Positions 45,126 through 53,777 of a DNA stretch of 64,000 bases are shown piece by piece. The position numbers and the translations under genes were made by a program. The stretch is from a bacterium (lineage in GTDB: Bacteria; Actinomycetota; Acidimicrobiia; Spongiisociales; ZC4RG35): NCBI GenBank assembly GCA_028823995.1, contig JAPPFD010000030.1, positions 62,001 through 126,000 on the forward strand, given 5' to 3'. The notes under the pieces are model-generated. The model did no database searches. It was not told the origin of the DNA and saw only the letters and a list, made by a program, of their open reading frames with translations. Position 1 is the stretch's first letter; the number at the start of each line of letters is the position of its first letter.

Positions 45126-45583
45126 GTCCTGGTGCGCCGGCGGCGGCGCACCGTGAAACGCAGTCGATGAACGGGTTCCTCGTCAAGATGGATGACGAAG
45201 GAGTAGTCACCCTCCGACTGGAAAGGCAGCGAGTGGAAGGTAAAGGCTATCGGGTATCCGAAGACCGATCCGGGGGGGAGCCTGGAGGGTTGTTTGACGG
45301 GGATCCTTCTTTGGAGCATCCGCGGCCCGAGAACGCTCCTCCCATCCTGGTCCTGGAGGTCCACACCCACCTTCACCGGGGACTTGTCCCATCCCCACGG
45401 AAAGGTGACTCTCATGCCGATCCCCATGGAGGAGTGCCGGGTGGGGAGAGTCCCCACCAGAAGCTGGTCCCAGCCGCCACCCAGGGCGAAAAGCTTCCCT
45501 CCCACCACCTGTACGGCGTCGGCCAGGAAGGCGAAGTCGACAGACGGCTTCAGCCCGGAAAACCCTATCTCCGATATGTCCAT
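45122..45583 (-). CDS. DUF6941-like protein
   Basis: 153 residues. The opening DFAFLADAVQVVGGKLFALGGGWDQLL resembles the DUF6941 family, small proteins of unknown function with a beta-sandwich-like layout. My recollection of this family is moderate, so treat the name as tentative. The middle has many conserved Gly/Trp (TFPWGWDKSP). No signal peptide. It starts an operon with a HAD protein (ATGA overlap) and a class V aminotransferase; the association suggests a shared small-molecule process. Confidence 0.62.
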   Translation of the reverse strand: MDISEIGFSGLKPSVDFAFLADAVQVVGGKLFALGGGWDQLLVGTLPTRHSSMGIGMRVTFPWGWDKSPVKVGVDLQDQDGRSVLGPRMLQRRIPVKQPSRLPPGSVFGYPIAFTFHSLPFQSEGDYSFVIHLDEEPVHRLRFTVRRRRRTRT

Positions 45584-45716
45584 TATTCCGCAGCCACCGC
45601 CGCGGAGGTTACCTGAAGCAGCGCCGTACAGGAGAGGGAAAGGCGCGCTTGGTAATCTGTCTCCTCAAACCCGCAGATCGTCTGTCGACTATTCCCGGGG
45701 AGGAGGTCTCCGTCCC

Positions 45717-46877
45717 ATGTCCAAGTTGGCCCATCGGGATCTGAAAGAACAAGCCCGCCAAAGAGTCACCAGCCAACAACCCCGCCTGGAAGAACTGAGC
45801 CTCTGGCTCCATGACAACCCCGAAACCGCCTACGAGGAATACCAGTCCTCGGCCCGCCTCGCCCAGGTGCTGGAGGGATATGGGTTCACGGTCGAATACC
45901 CGGCGTATGACCTGGAAACCTCCTTCGCCGCCCGGTCGGGACAGAGCGGCCCCGAGTTGGTGATCTGCGCCGAATACGATGCTCTTCCCGGCATCGGCCA
46001 CGCCTGCGGACACAATATCATCGCCTCGGCCGCGGTAGGCGCCGGCCTGGCTCTCCAACCCCTGACCGAGGAACTGGGGTTCCGCCTCACCGTCCTGGGC
46101 ACCCCGGCCGAAGAGATCTATGGGGGAAAGGTCGATCTGATCAATGCCGGAGCGTTCGAAGACACGGCCGCCGCCATGATGGTCCACCCCTCACCCCGGG
46201 ACGTGGTCGACGGCCCTTCCCTGGCGATCATCCAGTTGGAGGTGGCCTTTCACGGGAAGGAGGCTCATGCTTCGGCCTTTCCCGAGAAGGGCATCAACGC
46301 TCTCGACGCGTTCGTCCAGTCCTATGTGAATCTCTCCACCCTCCGCCAGCACATCCTGTCCACCGACAAGATCCACGGGATCATCACCGACGGGGGAAAG
46401 GCCCCCAATATCATCCCCGCCCTCACCCGGTCGAAGTGGTACGTCAGGTCCCAGGACTTCGAACGGCTCGAAGTCCTGAAAGAGCGGGTCAGGTCCTGTT
46501 TCGAGGCAGCCGCCCTGGCCACCGGATGCCGGGTGGAGATAGAGCAGATGGGCAACGGGTACACCGAGTTGATCAGCAATGACCTCCTCACCGAACTCTA
46601 TGCCGCCAACTCCCTGGCCCTGGGACGGCCCCTGCAGAGAGGCGCCGACATCAATCCCTCGGAAGCAGGCTCCACCGACATGGGGAACGTCTCCCAGATC
46701 GTGCCCACTATCCACCCCATGCTCTCGCTCCACTGCGCTCCCATCGGGAACCATCAGCCGGCTTTCACCAGCCAGACCATCACCCCCGAAGGCAACCAGG
46801 CCGTCTTCGACGGCGCGGTGGGAATGGCCTGGACCGCCATAGACCTGGCCGCCGGAGACCTCTGGGACCAGCTTTAG
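45717..46877 (+). CDS. M20-family amidohydrolase / peptidase
   Basis: 386 residues from the ATG at 45717, with GGAGGAGG about 11 bp upstream. It has the M20D (PgdA/ama/hippuricase-like) layout: LHDNPETAYEEYQSS near residue 34, metal site GIGHACGHNIIASA near 98, GTPAEEIYGGK near 132 and VAFHGKEAHASAFPEKGINALDAF near 180, the dimerisation strand. The bound substrate could be an N-acyl amino acid or a folate-type aminobenzoyl-glutamate (AbgB-like proteins read like this). No transport gene is linked. Confidence 0.88.
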   Translation: MSKLAHRDLKEQARQRVTSQQPRLEELSLWLHDNPETAYEEYQSSARLAQVLEGYGFTVEYPAYDLETSFAARSGQSGPELVICAEYDALPGIGHACGHNIIASAAVGAGLALQPLTEELGFRLTVLGTPAEEIYGGKVDLINAGAFEDTAAAMMVHPSPRDVVDGPSLAIIQLEVAFHGKEAHASAFPEKGINALDAFVQSYVNLSTLRQHILSTDKIHGIITDGGKAPNIIPALTRSKWYVRSQDFERLEVLKERVRSCFEAAALATGCRVEIEQMGNGYTELISNDLLTELYAANSLALGRPLQRGADINPSEAGSTDMGNVSQIVPTIHPMLSLHCAPIGNHQPAFTSQTITPEGNQAVFDGAVGMAWTAIDLAAGDLWDQL

Positions 46878-46911
46878 AACACCCCGCTCCGTCCCCTCGG
46901 TTGACAGGCGC

Positions 46912-48084
46912 CTAGGACCCTCCGTGCCGGGGGGATAGGAAGAAGCCCGAGCGGGGCTTGGGAACGAAGAAAGTCGCCTTGGGCGGAATGGGCAGTCGGT
47001 TGTCCGCGGCATGGATCACCTGTTCCATCGTGGCCGGGGATAGCATGAAACCGACTCCTCCCTCCTCGGCAACCCGGTCTACCACCGTCTTGACGCCCTC
47101 GTGGTCGGGGATGAAATCCATTCGCGGATCGGTTCTCTCGTCCGCCACGCCCAACAGCGGTTCCAGCACGGTGCGATGAAGGGCCACGGCGTCCATTTCA
47201 TCTTCGCAGTGGGACAGTCGAATCGACCAGCAGCCCTGGCTGGTAATGGCTATCGCCTCACCCCTGGCGGGCAGGCGCACCGGCGCCCTGACCGCCCCCA
47301 CATCCTCTTCCAGTCGCTCGGCCGACAGTTCGGCATTCACCCACCGGTGATAGGGATGGATCCGTAGCTGGTCGGTGGGGAAGGCGACCACCAGCATCCT
47401 TCCCGCCGGATGCGCCTCGTCGGCGCCGTACCGGGAGGCGTGTCGAACCGAGGCGGCGGCTCGATGGTGGCCATCCACTATGTAGGCCTTGGGAACCTTG
47501 GAGAACTCATCCAGCAACCGGGGAACCACGTCTCGGGGGACCACCCAGATCTGGTGAAGATCTCCGTTCTCCAGAGTCACGGACACATCCGGGACGGTGC
47601 GACAGATCTCTTCCACCATGCCGTTGATCTTCTCCCGGGGCGGGTACCCCAAACCCATGGGATTGGAGCTGTACGGCACCTCCGCCATGTACTTGTACAA
47701 CTCTTCCTCGCGGTCGCTCCGAGTGGTCTCGTGAGGCACCAGAGTTTGCGGAGCGGAAGCCACCGGCGCATCCCCCACCACGCCGGTCTGCTGATGGACG
47801 CTGTCGGTTATCCGATACACGAACAGGCCTTCCAGCGGCGGACCGAAGACGCCTTTTCGCATTTGACGTTCCAGGTAGCCGGCCGCCTGGGACACCAGTT
47901 GGCGGAAGGACTTGTTGGGCCAGGAGTCGGCGGGGGTGAAGGCGTTGAAGAACGAGTCGGGGTTCTCCGAGGCCCAGCGGTACCGCTCGTAGGGAGTCAG
48001 GAAGTCATAGGCGGGCGGAACCACCCGCCACGCGTACTCCGGAGAGACCAGCCGCGTCTGGACCGGCCTCAGCCAGCCGCTCAT
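46912..48084 (-). CDS. DUF1015-family protein, translationally coupled to serA
   Basis: 390 residues. It starts VQTRLVSPEYAWRVVPPAYDFLTPYERYRW and contains YIVDGHHRAAASVRHASRYG and PYHRWVN, characteristic of DUF1015. The DGHHR motif looks like a binding site for a phosphorylated or anionic ligand. The family has no confirmed activity that I can cite, but it often sits next to serA, as here: the ATG overlaps the serA stop in an ATGA. A role in serine or phosphoserine metabolism is a reasonable inference. Confidence 0.85.
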   Translation of the reverse strand: MSGWLRPVQTRLVSPEYAWRVVPPAYDFLTPYERYRWASENPDSFFNAFTPADSWPNKSFRQLVSQAAGYLERQMRKGVFGPPLEGLFVYRITDSVHQQTGVVGDAPVASAPQTLVPHETTRSDREEELYKYMAEVPYSSNPMGLGYPPREKINGMVEEICRTVPDVSVTLENGDLHQIWVVPRDVVPRLLDEFSKVPKAYIVDGHHRAAASVRHASRYGADEAHPAGRMLVVAFPTDQLRIHPYHRWVNAELSAERLEEDVGAVRAPVRLPARGEAIAITSQGCWSIRLSHCEDEMDAVALHRTVLEPLLGVADERTDPRMDFIPDHEGVKTVVDRVAEEGGVGFMLSPATMEQVIHAADNRLPIPPKATFFVPKPRSGFFLSPRHGGS

Positions 48085-49295
48085 TCCAGCGGCCCGCTCG
48101 GGTAAGCGGTCACCCCCAGGATGTAAGGCAGGCCCTCGAGTTCCGCCACCATGGCGTCCGATACCTCTCCCTGCACCTGCACCACCGCCACCGCGGTGCC
48201 CGCTCCGCTGAAAACCTGGTTGGTCATGTGCTGCACATTGAGCCCCGATGATTTGATCGACGTCAGGACGCCGGAGAGTACTCCCACCCGATCGATGTGA
48301 CGAATGGTCAGGTAGGTCCCCGCGGGGGAGAGTGCACCAAGATTGACCACGTTGCGAACCTTGCCCTGGGCGAAGTCCGCCAGCATTCTCACCACCTCGG
48401 CTGCGATTGCGTGTTGGGCCTGGCGGGTGGAGGCGCCGATGTGGTGAGTGATGTACACATGCGGATGGCTGGCCAGCTTCGAGTCGCCGGCGCCCGAGGC
48501 GGCTTCGCCCTCGCCGGAGAAGACATCGATTCCCACCCACAGATCCTGTCGATCGACCGCCTCCAGCAGGGCCTCCTCGTCTACCAGGTCGGCGCGTGCA
48601 GTGTTGATCAGCCAGGCGCCCGGCTTCATCCGCGCCAACAGGTCGGCCGAAACCATGCCGGTGGTCTGGGGGGTGGACGGGGCATGGAGGCTGACGATGT
48701 CGGATACGGAGAAGAGTTCCTCCAGTCCGGAGACAGTCCCCACGCCCAGCTTCCTCATCCGGTCGAGAGCCTCGAACGTTCTGGGCTTCTCCACGGTGAC
48801 CAGCTTCAACCCGAAGGCCCGGGCGCGTTTGGCCACTTCAAAGCCGATTTGGCCCATTCCCACTATGCCCAAGGTCCTGCCATGGAGCCCGCGAGCCCTC
48901 GAAAACTCGCCCTTCCGCCACTCGTTCTGGCGGATGGCCGTCACGTTGTCGGGGATTCGCCGGTCGACGGCCAGCATCAACCCCATCGCCAGTTCCGCCA
49001 CCGCGATCGCGTTCTGGCGAGGAACGTTCGACACCCAGATCGCCCGCCGGGAGGCCGCCTGGCAGTCGATGGTGTTGTAGCCGGCCCCGGCCCGGATGAT
49101 CCATGCCAGTTCATCGGCAGCGTCGATCGCTCCGGCCGTGACCGGGGTGGAACGCACCAACAGGACCTGCACTCCCCCCAGCGCCTCAGCAAGCTCCGCG
49201 CCGCTGAGTTCGGGGCGAGACTCGCACTCGAAACCGAGTCTCTCCATTTCGGGCAGGAACTGCTCGGGAAATGTGTCTGCCAACAACACTCGCAT
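48081..49295 (-). CDS. serA: D-3-phosphoglycerate dehydrogenase
   Basis: 404 residues from the ATG at 49295. It oxidises 3-phosphoglycerate in the first step of serine synthesis. The Rossmann motif GIVGMGQIGFEVAKRARAFG is near residue 151, the catalytic Arg is in NTARADLVDE, and His is in THHIGASTRQAQ. The C-terminal ACT domain (about 330-404, HIDRVGVLSGVLTSIKSSGLNVQHMTNQVFSG) is the standard serine-feedback site. The upstream frame to 49421 would cross the menB start and is not used. It is divergent from menB with 71 bp between. Confidence 0.95.
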   Translation of the reverse strand: MRVLLADTFPEQFLPEMERLGFECESRPELSGAELAEALGGVQVLLVRSTPVTAGAIDAADELAWIIRAGAGYNTIDCQAASRRAIWVSNVPRQNAIAVAELAMGLMLAVDRRIPDNVTAIRQNEWRKGEFSRARGLHGRTLGIVGMGQIGFEVAKRARAFGLKLVTVEKPRTFEALDRMRKLGVGTVSGLEELFSVSDIVSLHAPSTPQTTGMVSADLLARMKPGAWLINTARADLVDEEALLEAVDRQDLWVGIDVFSGEGEAASGAGDSKLASHPHVYITHHIGASTRQAQHAIAAEVVRMLADFAQGKVRNVVNLGALSPAGTYLTIRHIDRVGVLSGVLTSIKSSGLNVQHMTNQVFSGAGTAVAVVQVQGEVSDAMVAELEGLPYILGVTAYPSGPLE

Positions 49296-49326
49296 AGAGG
49301 ACCGTCCTAGAGAGCATTCCGTCTGG

Positions 49327-49356
49327 TTGATAGAGGGGCGGGAACCGGGGTAACCT
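49327..49356 (+). promoter_or_regulatory. promoter of menB
   Basis: TTGATA (49327-49332), 18 bp, then TAACCT (49351-49356): 5/6 at -35 and 3/6 at -10. Expected start near 49363 would make the menB GTG at 49367 nearly leaderless. Confidence 0.4.
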
Positions 49357-49366
49357 CGTTCTGAAC

Positions 49367-50266
49367 GTGGTTTCGGAGCACTTCGACCCCTCTGCCTGGG
49401 AAATTGTACCTGGGTTTTCATTTACCGATATCACGTATCACCGTGCCGTGGATTTGGGAGCCGTGCGGATAGCCTTCGACCGCCCGGAAGTGCGCAACGC
49501 CTTCCGGCCCCACACCGTGGACGAGTTGATCACCGCCCTGGAACACGCCCGGCAGTGGAGTCGGGTGGGGTGCGTGCTGCTCACCGGCAACGGCCCCTCT
49601 CCCCGTGACGGGGGATGGGCTTTCTGCTCGGGAGGCGATCAGCGGATCAGGGGAAGGGACGGGTACAAATACGCCGATGGGGCCGATGGCCCGTCCATCG
49701 ATCCCGCCCGCCTGGGGAGACTCCACATCCTGGAGGCGCAGCGCATCATCCGCTTCATGCCCAAAGTGGTGATCGCGGTCGTGCCGGGATGGGCGGTGGG
49801 CGGTGGGCACAGCCTGCACGTGGTTTGCGACCTGACGCTGGCGTGCGGCGACCACGCGATCTTCAAGCAGACCGATCCCGACGTGGCCAGCTACGACGCC
49901 GGATACGGGTCTGCCTACCTGACGAGAATGATCGGCCAGAAGAGAGCCCGTGAACTTTTCTTTCTGGGCATGGACTACCGCGCGGAGGAAGCCAAGCAGA
50001 TGGGGATGGTGAACGACGTGATCCCCCATGATCGGCTGGAGGAGATCGCCCTGGATTGGGCCCGGACCATCACCTCCAAGAGCCCCACCGCCCAGCGGAT
50101 GCTCAAGTTCGCCTTCAACCTGGTGGACGACGGCCTGGTGGGACAGCAGATTTTCGCCGGGGAAGCGACCCGGCTGGGATATGGCACCGACGAGGCGGCC
50201 GAGGGCCGGGACGCCTTCTTGGAAAAACGGCCTCCCCGCTTCGACCAGTTTCCCTGGCACTATTAA
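49367..50266 (+). CDS. menB: 1,4-dihydroxy-2-naphthoyl-CoA synthase
   Basis: 299 residues. It cyclises o-succinylbenzoyl-CoA in menaquinone synthesis. The crotonase fold shows WAFCSGGDQRIRGRDGYKY and VVPGWAVGGGHSLHVVCDLTLA (oxyanion region), and the MenB-specific C terminus FDQFPWHY is exact. The GTG at 49367 follows the promoter above at leaderless distance. Its 3' end overlaps the likely start of menA, so the pair is co-transcribed. A high match to the family leaves little doubt. Confidence 0.97.
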   Translation: MVSEHFDPSAWEIVPGFSFTDITYHRAVDLGAVRIAFDRPEVRNAFRPHTVDELITALEHARQWSRVGCVLLTGNGPSPRDGGWAFCSGGDQRIRGRDGYKYADGADGPSIDPARLGRLHILEAQRIIRFMPKVVIAVVPGWAVGGGHSLHVVCDLTLACGDHAIFKQTDPDVASYDAGYGSAYLTRMIGQKRARELFFLGMDYRAEEAKQMGMVNDVIPHDRLEEIALDWARTITSKSPTAQRMLKFAFNLVDDGLVGQQIFAGEATRLGYGTDEAAEGRDAFLEKRPPRFDQFPWHY

Positions 50267-51167
50267 AGCCTCGGACCCCGAACTCACCCGTTTCCAGGCC
50301 TGGAAGACCGCCGCCCGGCCCCACACGCTCTGGGCGTCGGTGGCGCCGGTGACGGTGGGAACCGGGCTTGCCATAGGCGACGGAGCGTTCCGGTGGGATG
50401 CCTTCTTCATGACCCTCGTCGTGGGGATTGCCATCCAGGTGGCCGCCAACTTCGCCAATGACGTCTCCGACGCGGCCCGGTCCGCCGACACCCCGGACCG
50501 TCTAGGCCCTCGCCGGATGGTGTCGGAGGGAGTCATCTCCTCTCGCCAGATGTGGACGGCCGCCTGGGCGGCGGTCGCCGTGGCCCTGGGGGCGGGACTC
50601 TATCTCATCGTGATCGCAGGATGGGTGTTGGTCTGGGTGGGAGTGCTCTCGGTGCTGGCCATGCTCACCTATGTCGGGGGACCTTGGCCTTACGGGTACC
50701 GGGGACTGGGGGAACTGTTCGTCTTCGTCTTTTTCGGGCTGGTGGCCACCGTGGGCACCCGGTTCGTCCATGACGCCACCGCCACCGTCGAGGCCTGGGT
50801 TCTGGCCGTTCCGATGGGAACGCTGGCCTCCGCCATCCTGGTGGCCAACAACCTGAGAGACATTGAGACCGATGAAAGGGCCGGAAAGCGCACCCTGGCG
50901 GTGATGATGGGCGAGGCTCGCTCCAGGACTTTCTATGCGGTGTTGGTGTGGGTGTCCTTCGCCGTGGTCGGCGCTTCGGCCGCCGTGGGTTTCACACCGG
51001 TTGCCACCCTGGCAACGCTGGGACTGGCGCCTTTCGCCATCGGTCCCGTCCGCGCCGTCTCGGGCGCCGCCCGGGGCGCGGCCCTGACCGGGGTGCTCAA
51101 GTCCACCTCCCGACTGCAGATGGCCACCGCGCTGGCGCTGGCCGTGACCACCGCGGCGTGGGGGTAG
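50181..51167 (+). CDS. menA: 1,4-dihydroxy-2-naphthoate polyprenyltransferase
   Basis: About 301 residues after the first membrane-proximal motif, 328 from this ATG. It prenylates DHNA to demethylmenaquinone in the membrane. Visible are FQAWKTAARPHTLWASVAPVTVGTGLA, the first Asp-rich motif NFANDVSDAARSADTPD, and the second, NNLRDIETDERAGKRTLAV, plus eight or so membrane helices. The ATG at 50181 overlaps menB by 86 bp. The reading frame has no ATG, GTG or TTG between there and the family start region (50262 onward), so a non-standard ATT at 50262 on the menB stop is possible. Confidence 0.88.
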   Translation: MAPTRRPRAGTPSWKNGLPASTSFPGTIKASDPELTRFQAWKTAARPHTLWASVAPVTVGTGLAIGDGAFRWDAFFMTLVVGIAIQVAANFANDVSDAARSADTPDRLGPRRMVSEGVISSRQMWTAAWAAVAVALGAGLYLIVIAGWVLVWVGVLSVLAMLTYVGGPWPYGYRGLGELFVFVFFGLVATVGTRFVHDATATVEAWVLAVPMGTLASAILVANNLRDIETDERAGKRTLAVMMGEARSRTFYAVLVWVSFAVVGASAAVGFTPVATLATLGLAPFAIGPVRAVSGAARGAALTGVLKSTSRLQMATALALAVTTAAWG

Positions 51168-51212
51168 CCGGGCGGGGCTGAGGGGGTATGCCCGTCCTGG
51201 GCGGGAAAGCCG

Positions 51213-51992
51213 CTAGACGATCGAGACGGCGTGGTCCCCGCGGGCGACGATGGCCTCCCAGAGTTGGGGGACGCCCCGTCCCTCGGTGGCGACGGTGGTG
51301 AGCACCTGCGGCCTGGGGCCGGGACCATGCCCCAGGGAGATCATCTGACGGAGGGTGCGCACCGCCTGATCGGTCCCGTCCTGATCGGCTTTGTTGACGC
51401 AGAACACCCCGCCTATCTCGAACAGTCCGGCCTTGTCGGCCTGCACCGAGTCTCCCAGGCCGGGGTTGACCACCACCACCACGGTGGGGGTCACCCGCAT
51501 CACCTCCACCTCCGATTGTCCCACTCCCACGGTCTCTACCAGCACCACCTCGAATCCGGCCAGGGACAGCAACTCGGTGACTGCGCGGGTGGCCTTGGCC
51601 AAGCCCCCCAGATGACCGCGGGTTGACATGGACCGGATGAAGACGCCCGGGTCGGTGAAGTGCCGCTGCATGCGGATCCGGTCCCCCAGCATGGCGCCGC
51701 CGGTCAGCGGGCTGGCCGGGTCCACCGCCACCACCCCCACCGTCAGGCAGGCCTCCCTGATGCAACCCACCAACTCCGAGACCAGCGTGCTCTTCCCCGC
51801 ACCCGGGGGACCGGTGATCCCCACCAGCCTCGCCGAGCCGTCCTCACCCCCCGCCGACTCCCACAATTCCCCCAGCGTGGGGTCGGTGGGAAGATGGTTT
51901 TCCACCAGGGTTATCGCTCGGGCCAACGCCCTTCTGCTCCCGGTGCGCAGGTCGTCCAGGAGACGGGAAAGCTCCGGGCGATAGCTGCCCAC
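51213..51992 (-). CDS. MeaB/ArgK-type P-loop GTPase, short form
   Basis: 259 residues. Walker A GITGPPGAGKSTLVSELV near residue 59, PASPLTGGAMLGDRIRM near 93, VETVGVGQSEVEVM near 150 and VNKAD near 198 identify the MeaB/ArgK family. MeaB protects and loads methylmalonyl-CoA mutase with cobalamin. The protein is about 50-70 residues shorter than usual at the C terminus, the part that contributes the dimer contacts. No mutase is in the window. The start is the GTG at 51992, 18 bp after nfu. Confidence 0.85.
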   Translation of the reverse strand: MGSYRPELSRLLDDLRTGSRRALARAITLVENHLPTDPTLGELWESAGGEDGSARLVGITGPPGAGKSTLVSELVGCIREACLTVGVVAVDPASPLTGGAMLGDRIRMQRHFTDPGVFIRSMSTRGHLGGLAKATRAVTELLSLAGFEVVLVETVGVGQSEVEVMRVTPTVVVVVNPGLGDSVQADKAGLFEIGGVFCVNKADQDGTDQAVRTLRQMISLGHGPGPRPQVLTTVATEGRGVPQLWEAIVARGDHAVSIV

Positions 51993-52010
51993 TCCGAACC
52001 CAATCGGAGC

Positions 52011-52304
52011 CTAGGCCACGGCTTCGACCGAGACGACTCCCGGCACCTTGGCTCTGAGAATCCTCTCGATCCCCTCCTTCAGGGTCATCATCGACAAGGG
52101 GCACCCTCCGCAGGCGCCCACCATCTGGATGTTCACCACCCCCTCCTCCACACCCAGCAAAATGAGGTCTCCGCCATCCACCTGCACCGCCGGCCGTATG
52201 TAGTCGAGGGCCGCCTCGAGCAGCTTCAGGTCAACCTCGGGCAACGAGGCGCCGTCCGGCCTGTTTGCCTGACGCTTGGGAAGTTCCAGAATTGTCTCGG
52301 TCAT
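52011..52304 (-). CDS. NifU C-terminal-domain Fe-S carrier
   Basis: 97 residues consisting of one NifU/Nfu C-terminal domain. VDGGDLILLGVEEGVVNIQMVGACGGCPLSMMTLKEGIERIL contains the CxxC cluster ligands. Nfu proteins carry a 4Fe-4S cluster from the SUF machinery to target enzymes. It lies upstream of a meaB-type gene on the same strand and 14 kb from the nearest suf gene. Confidence 0.93.
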   Translation of the reverse strand: MTETILELPKRQANRPDGASLPEVDLKLLEAALDYIRPAVQVDGGDLILLGVEEGVVNIQMVGACGGCPLSMMTLKEGIERILRAKVPGVVSVEAVA

Positions 52305-52358
52305 CTCTCTTGGTCCTTAACCCTAAGAACCCTCATCGTAGACAGATCATTCCTCAGG

Positions 52359-53648
52359 TCACCATCCGAATAGGCGCGTTCGATCGTCGTTGTTCATGTC
52401 CTGTCGCCTGATCCGGGCCCCCATCCCATTCAGATCGGTGACCAGATCGGCGTAACCGCGGTCGATGTGCTCCACCCCTCCTATCGACGTGACGCCGTCG
52501 GCCACCAGTCCCGCGATCACCAGGGCGGCGCCGGCCCTAATGTCGGTCGCCATGACCGGGCACCCCGACAGTCTCTCCACGCCTCGCACAATGGCGTGCT
52601 GCCACTCGGTGTAGATGTCGGCGCCCATCCGGGCCAGTTCCCCCACATAACGGAACCGTCCGTCGTAGAGATTCTCGGTAATCACCGAGGTGCCCCTGGC
52701 TACCGAGAGAACCGCCACCATCTGGGGATGGAGGTCGGTGTGAAACCCCGGGTAGGGAAGAGTGGCGAAGTCCACCGCCTCGGGACGGTCCGGCCCTGCC
52801 AGCCTCAACCACCCCTCCCCCCTCTCCACCTCGCATCCGACGGCTTCCAGCTTGGTGAGTTCCATGCGCAGGTGGGCAGGCTCGCATCCCGTGATGGTCA
52901 CCTCGCCGCCGGTGATGGCCCCCGCCATGGCATAGGTGCCGGCTGCGATCCGATCGGACATCACCCGATGAGCCGCCGGACGCAGATTCCTTGTGCCGAC
53001 AATGCGGATAATGGGACTCCCCACACCGGAGAGGCTGGCGCCCATCTTCTCCAGCTGCACGCCAAGGTCCTCGATCTCCGGCTCGCGGGCGGCGTTTATG
53101 ATGGCCGAGTCCCCCCTGGCCATCACCGCTGCCATCATCAGGTTCTGGGTGGCGCCCACACTAGGGAAGGGAAGTTCGACCTCGGTTCCCTCCAGGCCGC
53201 GGGGAGCCCTTCCCACCAACACCCCGTGCACCAACTCCAACTCGGCGCCCATCTGCCGCAGCCCGTTCAAGTGCATGTCCACCGGCCGGGCGCCCAGGTC
53301 GTCTCCACCCGGCAAGGGGACCTTGGCCTCGCCAAACCTGGTGAGCAGGGGACCCAGCAGCAAAATGGAGGCCCTCATGGAGCGGACCAACTCCAGGGGC
53401 GCCTCCACGCTCATCCGTTCCGGCACCACCATCGCCAGTTCCTTGTCGGCCAGATCACATCTCACGCCCAGGTGCTCCATCACTTCCATCAACGCCCGCA
53501 CGTCGGCGATGTCGGGCACGTTGGAGAGGCGATGCCATCCGGGACAGATCAATGTGCTGATCATCTGCTGCAAAACGGCGTTCTTGGCCCCCAGCACTCC
53601 CACCGACCCCCGCAGGGGAACCCCGCCTTCCAGGACTATCTCGCTCAC
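52359..53648 (-). CDS. murA: UDP-N-acetylglucosamine 1-carboxyvinyltransferase, Cys-to-Asp form
   Basis: 429 residues. It transfers enolpyruvate to UDP-GlcNAc, the first step of peptidoglycan synthesis. GAKNAVLQ near residue 20 gives the substrate Lys and Asn. The active-site loop reads LPGGDDLGARPVDMH; the usual Cys of PGG-C is Asp (position 116). Asp at this position is known from the mycobacterial enzyme, where it keeps activity but removes the site alkylated by fosfomycin, so this protein is predicted to be insensitive to it. The start is the GTG at 53648. Confidence 0.95.
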   Translation of the reverse strand: MSEIVLEGGVPLRGSVGVLGAKNAVLQQMISTLICPGWHRLSNVPDIADVRALMEVMEHLGVRCDLADKELAMVVPERMSVEAPLELVRSMRASILLLGPLLTRFGEAKVPLPGGDDLGARPVDMHLNGLRQMGAELELVHGVLVGRAPRGLEGTEVELPFPSVGATQNLMMAAVMARGDSAIINAAREPEIEDLGVQLEKMGASLSGVGSPIIRIVGTRNLRPAAHRVMSDRIAAGTYAMAGAITGGEVTITGCEPAHLRMELTKLEAVGCEVERGEGWLRLAGPDRPEAVDFATLPYPGFHTDLHPQMVAVLSVARGTSVITENLYDGRFRYVGELARMGADIYTEWQHAIVRGVERLSGCPVMATDIRAGAALVIAGLVADGVTSIGGVEHIDRGYADLVTDLNGMGARIRRQDMNNDDRTRLFGW

Positions 53649-53777
53649 TTCAACCCTGATTGTACGAACCGGACGGCCTGAAGCGGAGCACCGCCTACTC
53701 CCCGTCGGGGGTCACCGGACGCTCGGTCTCCCGTGCGGTAGCCTCTCTCGGTACGTCTTCGGTGACAGGAGAAACAT

